Source: Streptomyces sp. ML-6 (GTDB lineage: Bacteria > Actinomycetota > Actinomycetes > Streptomycetales > Streptomycetaceae). From it: DNA of 64,000 bases. The notes below the pieces were generated by a model. That model made no database searches, had not been told where the DNA came from, and saw nothing but the letters and a program-made list of their open reading frames with translations. Location: positions 1,116,001 to 1,180,000 of the forward strand of contig NZ_JAOTIK010000001.1 in NCBI RefSeq assembly GCF_030116705.1. The letters run 5' to 3'. The number at the start of each line of letters is the position of its first letter. Positions within the stretch are counted from its first letter, which is position 1. This document shows positions 47,707-55,283 of this stretch, piece by piece. The translations under genes were made by a program, and so were the position numbers.

Positions 47707-47734
47707 TTGTACTGGCCCGGGAATCCGCTAGAGT
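47707..47734 (+). promoter_or_regulatory. Promoter of the tRNA cluster
   Basis: TTGTAC (47707-47712) and TAGAGT (47729-47734) are 16 bp apart, 42 bp before the first tRNA. TAGAGT is a typical -10 for actinomycete stable-RNA genes. Confidence 0.5.
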
Positions 47735-47776
47735 TCAACACGTCGCCGGGACGCGCAAGCGGACCGGGAAAGACAA

Positions 47777-47849
47777 GCGGACGTAGCTCAGTTGGTAGAG
47801 CGCAACCTTGCCAAGGTTGAGGTCGCCAGTTCGAACCTGGTCGTCCGCT
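47777..47849 (+). tRNA. tRNA-Gly (anticodon GCC)
   Basis: A 73-nt cloverleaf: acceptor GCGGACG/CGTCCGC, anticodon loop TTGCCAA in stem CAACC/GGTTG, T-arm AGTTCGAACCT. CCA not encoded. It is the first gene of the five-tRNA cluster. Confidence 0.97.
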
Positions 47850-47887
47850 CGCAGAAAGGTGGGGGATCTTCCCGAACCCTCACTCCG

Positions 47888-47958
47888 GGTGGAGTGGCCG
47901 AGAGGCGAGGCAACGGCCTGCAAAGCCGTCTACACGGGTTCAAATCCCGTCTCCACCT
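47888..47958 (+). tRNA. tRNA-Cys (anticodon GCA)
   Basis: A 71-nt cloverleaf: acceptor GGTGGAG/CTCCACC, anticodon loop CTGCAAA in stem ACGGC/GCCGT, T-arm GGTTCAAATCC. CCA not encoded. Confidence 0.97.
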
Positions 47959-47962
47959 CCAA

Positions 47963-48034
47963 GGACGATTAGCTCAGCGGGAGAGCGCTTCCCTGACACG
48001 GAAGAGGTCACTGGTTCAATCCCAGTATCGTCCA
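47963..48034 (+). tRNA. tRNA-Val (anticodon GAC), copy 1
   Basis: A 72-nt cloverleaf: acceptor GGACGAT/ATCGTCC, anticodon loop CTGACAC in stem CTTCC/GGAAG. Only 4 bp separate it from tRNA-Cys. It differs from copies 2 and 3 only in compensated acceptor-stem pairs. Confidence 0.97.
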
Positions 48035-48053
48035 CTGGTCCGCAAGGATCCCC

Positions 48054-48125
48054 GCGCGATTAGCTCAGCGGGAGAGCGCTTCCCTGACACGGAAGAGGTC
48101 ACTGGTTCAATCCCAGTATCGCGCA
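48054..48125 (+). tRNA. tRNA-Val (anticodon GAC), copy 2
   Basis: A 72-nt cloverleaf with acceptor GCGCGAT/ATCGCGC; identical in sequence to copy 3. Confidence 0.97.
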
Positions 48126-48148
48126 CGCAGTACACGCAGGTTCACCCT

Positions 48149-48220
48149 GCGCGATTAGCTCAGCGGGAGAGCGCTTCCCTGACACGGAAGAGGTCACTGG
48201 TTCAATCCCAGTATCGCGCA
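48149..48220 (+). tRNA. tRNA-Val (anticodon GAC), copy 3
   Basis: A 72-nt cloverleaf, identical to copy 2. It is the last gene of the cluster and is followed by a strong terminator. Confidence 0.97.
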
Positions 48221-48227
48221 CCAGCGA

Positions 48228-48258
48228 AAGCCCCGGTCGTCATCGACGACCGGGGCTT
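48228..48258 (+). terminator. Terminator of the tRNA cluster
   Basis: A perfect 14-bp stem AAGCCCCGGTCGTC/GACGACCGGGGCTT with a 3-nt loop, then CTTCGTT, 7 bp past the last tRNA. Confidence 0.93.
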
Positions 48259-48349
48259 CTTCGTTCCCACCGGGCGCGGGGGACGCCCGTGGGTCCGGAC
48301 GGGAGACGTCCGGACCCACGCGGTCAGGCGCTCGGGGCGGTCGCCCGGT

Positions 48350-48622
48350 TCAGGACGAGAAGAGCATGCGGCCGAAGCTCTTGTGCCGGTAGTGGCCGCC
48401 GTGGTGCTGCGGCGCGCCCCAGGCGGGCGCCGGGGCGGCGGGGTACGCCTGCGGGGCTGGCGGCGCGGGCGGGGCCTGCTGCGCCCACTGCGCCTCGATG
48501 CGGGTGAGGGATTCCAGCTCGCCGTAGTCGAGGAAGATTCCCCGGCAGCCGCTGCACTGCTCGATCTGGACGCCGTTGCGGTTGTACGTGTGCATCTGGG
48601 CGTGGCACTTGGGACACTGCAT
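48350..48622 (-). CDS. TFIIB-type zinc-ribbon protein
   Basis: The 90-residue product has an N-terminal zinc ribbon with two knuckles, CPKC (3-6) and CSGC (23-26), and the zf-TFIIB hallmark GIFLDYGELESL (about 28-39). The second half is Pro/Ala/Gln-rich and ends in a His-rich basic segment. The family is widespread, and its role is unknown. It starts at ATG 48622; a GAGGAG lies 12 nt upstream. Confidence 0.88.
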   Translation of the reverse strand: MQCPKCHAQMHTYNRNGVQIEQCSGCRGIFLDYGELESLTRIEAQWAQQAPPAPPAPQAYPAAPAPAWGAPQHHGGHYRHKSFGRMLFSS

Positions 48623-48691
48623 GGTTTCGGCTCACTCCTCGTTCTGGGACCGCCGTCGCCGGAAGGGATGTCCGCCGACGGTCGGTTCAGC

Positions 48692-49678
48692 CTACGACGA
48701 CTGCCCGGCGGCCAACTGTGGTGGGAGGGAAGCGATTCGGGCACAGGCGTCGAGCATCGTCCGCTCCACCTCGTCCGGGGCCCGGCCCTCCGCCGTGGAC
48801 TTGGCGATCGCCAGCGCGGCGGACTGGACGGTCAGGGCGCGGGCCGGGACGTCCAGTTCGGGCCAGGGGTCGCCCTCGGCGCGTACCGCGGGGCCGCCCG
48901 CGGCCCGGTAGGCGCCCAGGAAGCGGGACCAGACCTCGGGGGGCAGGAGGCCGGCCGCGTACCAGGCGGCGGGGCGGGCGAGGTCCCAGGCGGGGTCGCC
49001 GAGGCCGAGGTCGTCGACGTCGATGAGCAGCCAGGGCCCGTGCGGCGCCGGGTGGCGGACGAGCTGGCCCAGGTGCAGGTCGCCGTGGCAGAGGAAGGAC
49101 GAACGGGGCGGGGGCGGGGCGGCCTCGTCGCGGGCCCAGGCGGGCAGCCGGTGCCAGGCCGCGAGCACGGGGGCGGTGTCCGGGTCGTCCGGGCGGGCGG
49201 CGCGCATCCGGGCGACGGCGAGCGCGGCCTTCGCGGGGCCCCGCATGGGCGGGAGCGCGAGGGAGGGCGGGGCGGGGGTGCGGTGCAGTGCGGCCAGCAG
49301 GCCGGCGGCCTCCTCCCAAGGGGCGGCGTCCGGGTCGCCGGGGTCGACGGGCGCGCCGTGGGGCCACAGGGTGACGGGGCGGTCGGGGAGAGGGTCCGGG
49401 CCGGACGGTTCGGGGTTCCGGGCGGGGCGGGGGTGCAGCGGTGCGAGCAGGACGCCGGCGAGCCGGGGGTCGTCCGCGAGGGCGAGGCGGGTGAGCAGGC
49501 CGGAGGCGTCCGTGCCGGGGGCGTGGGCCTTGGCGACGACGGCCCCGCTGCGGACCACGGTGCCGTCCGCGCGGTCCGCGAGCACCATCGGGGGCGGGCA
49601 GGCGCAGGGGGTCTCGGGGCACGGGTGCGCGGCCCGGTGGGCGAGGTCGCCCAGCGCGCGTACTACTGCGGTGGTCAC
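48692..49678 (-). CDS. Aminoglycoside-phosphotransferase-fold kinase
   Basis: The 328-residue product has the APH/choline-kinase catalytic loop CHGDLHLGQL and the metal-binding LIDVDDLGLGDPAWDLARP segment; an N-terminal ATP-binding lobe contains VVAKAHAPG. The substrate is unknown: many streptomycete members are metabolic kinases rather than resistance enzymes, and no resistance context is present. The GTG at 49678 has GGGGGAG upstream; longer frames only cover repeat-rich DNA. Confidence 0.87.
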   Translation of the reverse strand: MTTAVVRALGDLAHRAAHPCPETPCACPPPMVLADRADGTVVRSGAVVAKAHAPGTDASGLLTRLALADDPRLAGVLLAPLHPRPARNPEPSGPDPLPDRPVTLWPHGAPVDPGDPDAAPWEEAAGLLAALHRTPAPPSLALPPMRGPAKAALAVARMRAARPDDPDTAPVLAAWHRLPAWARDEAAPPPPRSSFLCHGDLHLGQLVRHPAPHGPWLLIDVDDLGLGDPAWDLARPAAWYAAGLLPPEVWSRFLGAYRAAGGPAVRAEGDPWPELDVPARALTVQSAALAIAKSTAEGRAPDEVERTMLDACARIASLPPQLAAGQSS

Positions 49679-49797
49679 GGTCTCCCCCGGTGGCGAGCGG
49701 ATGCACGGGCGGCCCGGTCCGTGCCGGGCCCGTCGACGAGCGTACGCGCGCCGGACGGGGCGCCGGGCGGGGCGCCGGGCGGGGGCACTCCGGGTGC

Positions 49798-49865
49798 GTG
49801 GGGCGGTACGGGCCGGGGGCGCCGCGGGACCGTGGAGCGGTACGAGGCCGGGGCGCCGTGGGGCG
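49798..49865. repeat. Imperfect 34-bp tandem repeat
   Basis: Two adjacent units, each with GCGGTACG followed by a GCCGGGG/GCGCCG block, are 34 bp apart. A GGGGCGCCGGGC doublet lies just before them (49757-49782). The gap 49679-50017 has no supported gene besides these repeats and the terminator hairpin. Confidence 0.5.
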
Positions 49866-49899
49866 GGCACTTCGCCGTGAACGGTTCCGGAAAACGCGA

Positions 49900-49929
49900 T
49901 GTCCGGTCAGCTCCCCAGCTGACCGGACA
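49900..49929 (-). terminator. Terminator of the small membrane protein gene at 50.0 kb
   Basis: A perfect 13-bp stem TGTCCGGTCAGCT/AGCTGACCGGACA with a CCCC loop. Reading leftward, a CGTTTTCC tract follows, which fits minus-strand termination about 90 bp past the stop at 50018. Confidence 0.75.
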
Positions 49930-50017
49930 AACGCTGCCGTCCGCCGCACCCCCGTCCCCACGGGGCTGTTGGCCGGATGTCCCGGTCCGGACCGCTCTTC
50001 CGGACCCCGGGCGCCGC

Positions 50018-50227
50018 TCAGCGCCCCAGCATCACGCCCACGGACGACGCCTGTGTGACCACCGCGTCCCAGCCGCCGAAGACGACCACGAGCAGGGCCG
50101 CCAGGGGAAGAACCATCGCCGTCGCCACCAGGGGGTGACGCGTACCGGACGACGGGCGGGTGCCGAACGCGGCATGGAACCTGCGTCCCCGCGTACGGAT
50201 CATGGTCCGCGTTGCCGTGTCCGCCAT
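50018..50227 (-). CDS. Small single-TM protein of unknown function
   Basis: The 69-residue product has a basic N-terminus with several Arg and one TM segment (about 33-56, HPLVATAMVLPLAALLVVVFGG). I do not recognise a family. The ATG at 50227 has AGGAGAGG just upstream, and a hairpin terminator lies downstream, so the reading frame is well supported despite its size. It is isolated. Confidence 0.65.
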   Translation of the reverse strand: MADTATRTMIRTRGRRFHAAFGTRPSSGTRHPLVATAMVLPLAALLVVVFGGWDAVVTQASSVGVMLGR

Positions 50228-51026
50228 GGTTCCTCTCCTGACTCGATAGGGAGCGGCGGGCGTGTGACCTCGGGGGACGAGTGTGGCGCCCGCCGCTTGA
50301 CCTCAACAGTAAGGACGCGGGGGACGGACGACGTCATGCCCGCGTACCTAATGCCGGGCCTCCCGGAGGATGAGCCGCCGGTAGCCGATGTACTCCCCTG
50401 GGTGGAGAACGGGCGCACGTCCTTGGGGACATCCCTGAGGGGTTGCCGGGTGTTCCGCCTCCCGGCCTCCGATGTATCAAGGCGCCCCACGGGGGCGGGA
50501 CGGCCGGAAAACAAGGCCTTGACCAGGGAAAAAGCTTCGGGGATCGCGAAACCGTCCGGGCGGGCGGCGGATTGCGCGGCGGGCATTCACCCGTTCTCTG
50601 GTGCCGTTGCCGTACCTCCGTCGGACATGGCCGGGATCCGGGGGACGGGACGTCGTCCGGGGGCAGGCGGACCGCCCACCGGGGGTCCGGCGGAACCGTC
50701 CGTGACCGTGACTTCACTCACCCTCCCTCTTCTCCGTCGGCCGGACGACGCGACCGGCCGGGCCCCCGGCAGTCCGCGCTTGCCCGCTCCGGCCGGAACC
50801 GCACCCCATGGTTTTCGGCCATGCGACTCCAACGGCCCGTCGGGGCAACCGCATTGGGGAAGGGGGCCGCCGCGGCGCGGGACACCTCCCGGTCCACGGC
50901 CCGCCACGGCCCGCGCCGCGTACCGACAATCGGTCGTCCGGCGAGGGCGCGGCCTCTGAGCGCCCCGGGCGCCGGGTACGTAAGCTGTGCCTCGTCAGGC
51001 GGACCAGGCAGCGGGGATGGGCAGAC
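50228..51026. other. About 800-bp gap without a supported gene
   Basis: Frames exist on both strands (for example minus 50200-50586), but none has a ribosome-binding site, a recognisable family or consistent third-position GC. The left half is less GC-rich and may contain the promoter of the 50.0-kb gene. The right end must hold the kinase promoter, which I cannot assign. Confidence 0.5.
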
Positions 51027-52424
51027 ATGGCGATGATGCGGCTCCGGCGCGAGGACCCGCGTGTCGTCGGCTCGTTCAGGCTGCACCGGCGGCTCGGGGC
51101 GGGCGGCATGGGTGTCGTCTACCTGGGTTCGGACCGGCGCGGTCAGCGGGTGGCGCTGAAGGTGATCCGCCCCGATCTGGCGGAGGACCAGGAGTTCCGC
51201 TCGCGGTTCGCGCGCGAGGTGTCCGCGGCCCGGCGGATCCGCGGTGGTTGCACGGCGCGGCTGGTGGCCGCCGATCTGGAGGCGGACCGCCCGTGGTTCG
51301 CCACCCAGTACGTCCCGGGGCCCTCGCTGCACGACAAGGTGGCCGAGGAAGGACCGTTGTCGGCGGTCGAGGTGGCCTCGATCGGGGCCGCGCTCTCCGA
51401 GGGTCTGGTGGCGGTGCACGAGGCCGGTGTGGTGCACCGTGACCTGAAGCCGTCGAACATCCTCCTCTCCCCCAAGGGTCCCCGGATCATCGACTTCGGG
51501 ATCGCCTGGGCGACCGGGGCCTCCACGCTCACCCACGTCGGCACGGCGGTGGGTTCGCCGGGCTTCCTCGCCCCCGAGCAGGTGCGCGGCGCGGCGGTGA
51601 CGCCCGCGACCGACGTGTTCTCGCTCGGTGCCACGCTGGCGTACGCGGCGATGGCCGACTCGCCCTTCGGGCACGGCAGTTCCGAGGTGATGCTGTACCG
51701 CGTGGTGCACGAGGAGCCGCAGCTGCGCGAGGTGCACGACGCGCTTGCGCCGCTGGTGAGTGCCTGTCTGGCGAAGGACCCCGAGGAGCGGCCGAGCACG
51801 CTCCAACTCTCCATGCGGCTCAAGGAGATCGCGGCGCGGGAGGCGCAGGGGCTGCGCGCGGGCCGGCCGCCCGCGCAGCGTTCGACGCAGGATCCGGACC
51901 GGCCGACCGGCCGTCTCGACGGCCCGTACACCGAGCAGCAGACCCGGCGCGCGGCGCCTCCCGGCCCCCGTCAGCAGAAGCTTCCGCAGGACGGCAGGCA
52001 GGCCTCGTCGTCCAGGGCCGGGGGGTCGCGCACCGATGGTTCCCGTACCGGCGGTTCACGTACCGGCGGTTCACGTACCGGCGGTTCACGTACCGGCGGT
52101 TCGCGCACCGGTAATTCACGTACCGGTGGTTCGCGTCCGCAGCAGCCGCGCAGCACCACCCGGTCCGACCGGCGTCCGCAGGGCACGCACGGGACGAACG
52201 GCCGCCCGACGAACGGCAGGCCGGGAACGCGGCCCGGGAACCGGAAGACCTCGTCGGGTCTGCGGCCCGCCAATCCGCGGCTGCTGCGCCAGCGGCTCGT
52301 CGTCTTCGTCGTGGTGACGCTGCTGGTGGCGTTGGGCATCGCGGCGGCTCAGGGCTGCCAGGGACCGGCCCGCGGGCTGGGGGCCGACCGGGGCCACGAG
52401 CAGACGCAGGGTCAGAACCGGTAG
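51027..52424 (+). CDS. Ser/Thr protein kinase with repeat tract and C-terminal TM
   Basis: The 465-residue product starts with a Hanks-type kinase domain (about 13-275): glycine loop GAGGMG (24-29), Lys45, catalytic HRDLKPSN (137-144), DFG (156-158) and an APEQ segment. A juxtamembrane Pro/Gln/Arg-rich region follows with about eight Gly-Ser-Arg-Thr-Gly repeats (roughly 332-371), then one TM near 425-447 and a short outside tail without PASTA domains. All key catalytic residues are present. It starts at ATG 51027 (GGGGATGGGCAG upstream). It is monocistronic and ends at a hairpin. Confidence 0.93.
   Translation: MAMMRLRREDPRVVGSFRLHRRLGAGGMGVVYLGSDRRGQRVALKVIRPDLAEDQEFRSRFAREVSAARRIRGGCTARLVAADLEADRPWFATQYVPGPSLHDKVAEEGPLSAVEVASIGAALSEGLVAVHEAGVVHRDLKPSNILLSPKGPRIIDFGIAWATGASTLTHVGTAVGSPGFLAPEQVRGAAVTPATDVFSLGATLAYAAMADSPFGHGSSEVMLYRVVHEEPQLREVHDALAPLVSACLAKDPEERPSTLQLSMRLKEIAAREAQGLRAGRPPAQRSTQDPDRPTGRLDGPYTEQQTRRAAPPGPRQQKLPQDGRQASSSRAGGSRTDGSRTGGSRTGGSRTGGSRTGGSRTGNSRTGGSRPQQPRSTTRSDRRPQGTHGTNGRPTNGRPGTRPGNRKTSSGLRPANPRLLRQRLVVFVVVTLLVALGIAAAQGCQGPARGLGADRGHEQTQGQNR
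52023..52142 (+). repeat. 15-bp tandem repeats in the kinase linker
   Basis: Eight units with the consensus GGTTCACGTACCGGC follow each other in frame; three consecutive units are identical (52053-52097). They encode the GSRTG repeats. Confidence 0.9.
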
Positions 52425-52441
52425 GTCCGGGGGTCGGCCGG

Positions 52442-52470
52442 GACGACCTGCGGTCCCGGGGCCGGTCGTC
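52442..52470 (+). terminator. Terminator of the kinase gene
   Basis: GACGACC/GGTCGTC with an inner CGG...CCG pairing lies 17 bp past the stop. It sits exactly where the neighbouring minus-strand GlcG-like remnant loses similarity. Confidence 0.55.
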
Positions 52471-52600
52471 GACGAGGGTGTTGCCGTTGCGGTCGACGAC
52501 GGCGACCGAGACGCGCTGGTTCTCCTTCTCGGCGGCGTCCAGCGTCGCCCGGGCGGCCTTCGTCGCGGCCTCGATCGTCAGGTGCGTGACCCCGGCCAGG
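52471..52600 (-). pseudogene. GlcG/HbpS-like haem-binding protein, truncated remnant
   Basis: On the minus strand the conceptual translation LTIEAATKAARATLDAAEKE followed by NQRVSVAVVDRNGNTLV matches the N-terminal third of GlcG/HbpS-family proteins, which bind haem or flavin-like ligands. The following ~90 residues of the family, normally starting RGDG, are missing: the frame runs into the kinase terminator and the antisense of the kinase gene. I see no ATG or GTG with a ribosome-binding site in front. It is therefore a decayed fragment, probably cut by a deletion ending near 52470. The rest of 52601-52850 holds nothing I can assign. Confidence 0.6.
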
Positions 52601-52850
52601 TTCTTGCCCGCCGGCTCCTGCCGTCCCGCTCGGATCAAGAGTGGGGCCGGACGGTCGCTCGTCCCGTCGGTGTACCGGCTGCAGGTGACGAGCGGGAAAG
52701 CTGACCCGGGGGTCATCCGATCGGTTGACCCCGGCCCTCCCGGGTCCATCGGTCCGGAAGGGGGTGCGGGCGTGCGGGCCCGCCCCGACGACTTCCGCCC
52801 GTACGTTCCGCGAGGGGCGGGGCGTACGGGCGGATACGGCGCGCCCGGGG

Positions 52851-53750
52851 TCAGGCCGTTCGCGTCCTGGTGGCGTAGAAGGCCACCGCCGAGGCGGCCG
52901 CCACGTTGAGGGAGTCGACCCCGGCGTCCATCGGGATGCGGACGTGCTCGTCGACCGCGGCGAGGGTCCCGGGGGTGAGTCCGGCGCCCTCCGTGCCGAA
53001 GACCAGCGCGAGCTTCTCGTCGTCGCGCGCGGCGAGTTCGTCGAGGGTGATCGCCCGTTCGCTCAGGCAGAGGGCGGCGAGCGTGAACCCCGCGGAACGC
53101 AGGATCCCGATGTCCTTCGGCCAGGACTCCAGCCGGGTCCACGGCACCTGGAAGACGCCTCCCATCGAGACCTTCACGGACCTCCGGTAGAAGGGGTCGG
53201 CGCAGCGCGGGGTGAGCAGGACCGCGTCGATGCCGAGGGCGGCGGCGTTCCTGAAGGCGGCGCCCAGGTTGGCGTGGTCGACGATGTCCTCGAAGACGGC
53301 GACGCGCCGGACCGTGCGGTCCCCCGGGCCCGGGGGCGGCACCGCCGCGGGGCCGGTGCGGTCCTCGGCCGCCGTCTCTGCGACCGCCGGGCCGAAGGCC
53401 GTGGTCAGCAGCTCGTCCGCCGTCGGCAGCGGCCTGCGCTGCATCGAGGCGAGTGCACCGCGGTGGACGTGGTAGCCGGTGACGCGCTCGGCCAGTTCGG
53501 GGCTGACCGCGTACACCGGGGCCGGGACCTCGTCGATGACGTCCCGCATCAGGTCGATCCACTTCGCCGAGAGCAGCATGGACCGCATCTCGTACCCGGC
53601 GTGCCTGGCGCGTCTGATCACCTTCTCGCCCTCGGCGATGAACAGCCCCTCGGCGGGCTCCCGTCTGCGCCGGAGCTCGACGTCGGTCAGCCCGGTGTAG
53701 TCGTGCAGACGGGGGTCGTCGGGGTCGTCGATGGTGATGAGGTCGGCCAC
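52851..53750 (-). CDS. SpoU-family RNA 2'-O-ribose methyltransferase
   Basis: The 299-residue product has an N-terminal substrate-binding domain (about 1-105, with EGLFIAEGEKVIRRA) and the SpoU knot domain with its three motifs: NLGAAFRNAAALGIDAVLL (about 160-178), LVFGTEGAGL (about 248-257) and IPMDAGVDSLNVAAASAV (about 271-288). It methylates rRNA or tRNA riboses using S-adenosylmethionine; the target nucleotide is unknown. The GTG at 53750 is preferred to an upstream TTG. It follows the cysG-like gene on the same strand after 99 bp. Confidence 0.9.
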   Translation of the reverse strand: MADLITIDDPDDPRLHDYTGLTDVELRRRREPAEGLFIAEGEKVIRRARHAGYEMRSMLLSAKWIDLMRDVIDEVPAPVYAVSPELAERVTGYHVHRGALASMQRRPLPTADELLTTAFGPAVAETAAEDRTGPAAVPPPGPGDRTVRRVAVFEDIVDHANLGAAFRNAAALGIDAVLLTPRCADPFYRRSVKVSMGGVFQVPWTRLESWPKDIGILRSAGFTLAALCLSERAITLDELAARDDEKLALVFGTEGAGLTPGTLAAVDEHVRIPMDAGVDSLNVAAASAVAFYATRTRTA

Positions 53751-53849
53751 GGGTTCGATACTGCCTTGTCCGGTGTGTGGTGCCAACGGATGGGAAGAAG
53801 TTCCGTTACCGCCGGTTACTCGATGGGGTCCGCGAGGTGTCCATGCCGG

Positions 53850-55112
53850 TCATTCGGCGGGGAGCGGGGTGATGTCCGCGCCGACCGCGACGACCTCGCC
53901 GATGACGATGACCGCCGGGGGGCGCACCTCCTCGGCCGCGGCCCGTTCGGCGACGGTCTCCAGGGTGGCGTCCACCCGGCGCTGGGCGGCGGTGGTGCCT
54001 TCCTGGACCAGGGCGACCGGGGTGTCGGGGGCCTTGCCGTGGGCGATGAGGGCACGGGCGATGGCGCCGATCTTGTCGACGGCCATCAGGAGCACCAGGG
54101 TGCCGCGCAGTCTGGCGATGGCCTCCCAGTCCACCAGCGAGCGTTCGTCGTCGGGGGCGACGTGACCGCTCACGACGGTGAACTCGTGGGCCACCCCCCG
54201 GTGGGTGACGGGGATTCCGGCCGCGCCGGGCACGGAGATCGAGCTGGAGATGCCCGGGACGACGGTGCAGGCGATGCCCTCGGCGGCGAGCGCCTGGGCC
54301 TCCTCCATGCCGCGGCCGAAGACGAACGGGTCGCCGCCCTTGAGCCGGACGACGGCCTTGCCCGCCTTGGCGTGGTCGATGAGCGCCTGGTTGATGGCCT
54401 CCTGGGCCATGTAGCGGCCGTACGGGATCTTCGCGGCGTCGATCACCTCGACGTGCGGCGGCAGTTCGTCGAGCAGGTCGCGCGGGCCGAGCCGGTCGGC
54501 GATGACGACGTCGGCCCCGGCGAGGAGGCGGCGGCCGCGGACCGTGATCAGGTCGGGGTCACCGGGCCCGCCGCCGACCAGGGCCACGCCGGGGGCCCGG
54601 GTGCGGTGGTGGGGTGCGGCGAGGGTGCCGTCGCGCAGGCCCTCGACGATGGCGTCGCGGACGGCGGCGCAGTGGCGCGGGTCGCGGTCGTGGGTGCCGG
54701 CGGTGAGGACGGCGACAGTGATGTTCTCGCCGCGGCCGGTGGCCGGGGTCCAGGCGGTGGCGGCGTCGGCGTCGTCGCTGCGGACGCACCAGATCCGGTT
54801 GCGTTCGGCCTCGGCCGACGCGGCATCGTTCGCGGCGAGGTCGTCGGACGCGACGAGGACGTACCAGGCACCGGCCAGGTCCCCGTCGGCGTACCGGCGG
54901 CGCTCCCAGCGGATCTCGCCGGCGTCGGCCATCGCCTCGACGGACGGGGTCGCGGCCGGGGACACGAGGACGATGTCGGCGCCCGCCGCGATGAGCGCGG
55001 GGAGGCGGCGCTGGGCGACCTGGCCGCCGCCGATCACGACGACGCGACGGCCGCCGAGCCGCAGTCCGACGGGGTACGCGGGGTGATCGGTGCGCTCTGC
55101 GTGCTCGGCCAT
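53850..55112 (-). CDS. cobA: Uroporphyrinogen-III C-methyltransferase fused to precorrin-2 dehydrogenase-like domain
   Basis: The 420-residue product has an N-terminal NAD-binding domain (GLRLGGRRVVVIGGGQVAQRR, about 16-36) like the dehydrogenase/ferrochelatase half of CysG. The SUMT domain follows (about 172-415), with VALVGGGPGDPDLITVRG, VVRLKGGDPFVFGRG and the VVPGISS segment. It makes precorrin-2 from uroporphyrinogen III and may oxidise it to sirohydrochlorin, serving B12 and sirohaem. It starts at ATG 55112. It lies downstream of cobT on the same strand (171 bp). cysG would be an equally fair name. Confidence 0.92.
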   Translation of the reverse strand: MAEHAERTDHPAYPVGLRLGGRRVVVIGGGQVAQRRLPALIAAGADIVLVSPAATPSVEAMADAGEIRWERRRYADGDLAGAWYVLVASDDLAANDAASAEAERNRIWCVRSDDADAATAWTPATGRGENITVAVLTAGTHDRDPRHCAAVRDAIVEGLRDGTLAAPHHRTRAPGVALVGGGPGDPDLITVRGRRLLAGADVVIADRLGPRDLLDELPPHVEVIDAAKIPYGRYMAQEAINQALIDHAKAGKAVVRLKGGDPFVFGRGMEEAQALAAEGIACTVVPGISSSISVPGAAGIPVTHRGVAHEFTVVSGHVAPDDERSLVDWEAIARLRGTLVLLMAVDKIGAIARALIAHGKAPDTPVALVQEGTTAAQRRVDATLETVAERAAAEEVRPPAVIVIGEVVAVGADITPLPAE

Positions 55113-55283
55113 GGCGGTGCGGGCTCCTCGTGCAGGGGACTGAATGCGGAGGCCGCTGCGGCGGTGGAGCGGCTGTGACGTGCGGGTTCGCGGGGGCGGG
55201 TCAACGATACGCGGTGGGGCGGCCGAGGCGCGTCGGGGAGCGGGCGGGGCGCACTTCTCGCCCGCCCGCTCCCCGTCCCCGGG

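Noticed and set aside
47888..48220. tRNA-associated integration site (att)
   Set aside because: No integrase, and no direct repeat of a tRNA 3' end next to foreign DNA in this cluster.
48692..49678. Aminoglycoside resistance gene
   Set aside because: Only the broad APH kinase fold is visible; no neighbouring antibiotic genes or resistance-specific motif supports it.
50200..50586. A 128-residue minus-strand frame in the 800-bp gap
   Set aside because: No ribosome-binding site, no recognisable family, and it overlaps the better-supported 69-residue gene.
52023..52142. CRISPR-like array
   Set aside because: The 15-bp units are contiguous, in frame and encode GSRTG; there are no spacers. The three tRNA-Val repeats are likewise genes, not CRISPR.
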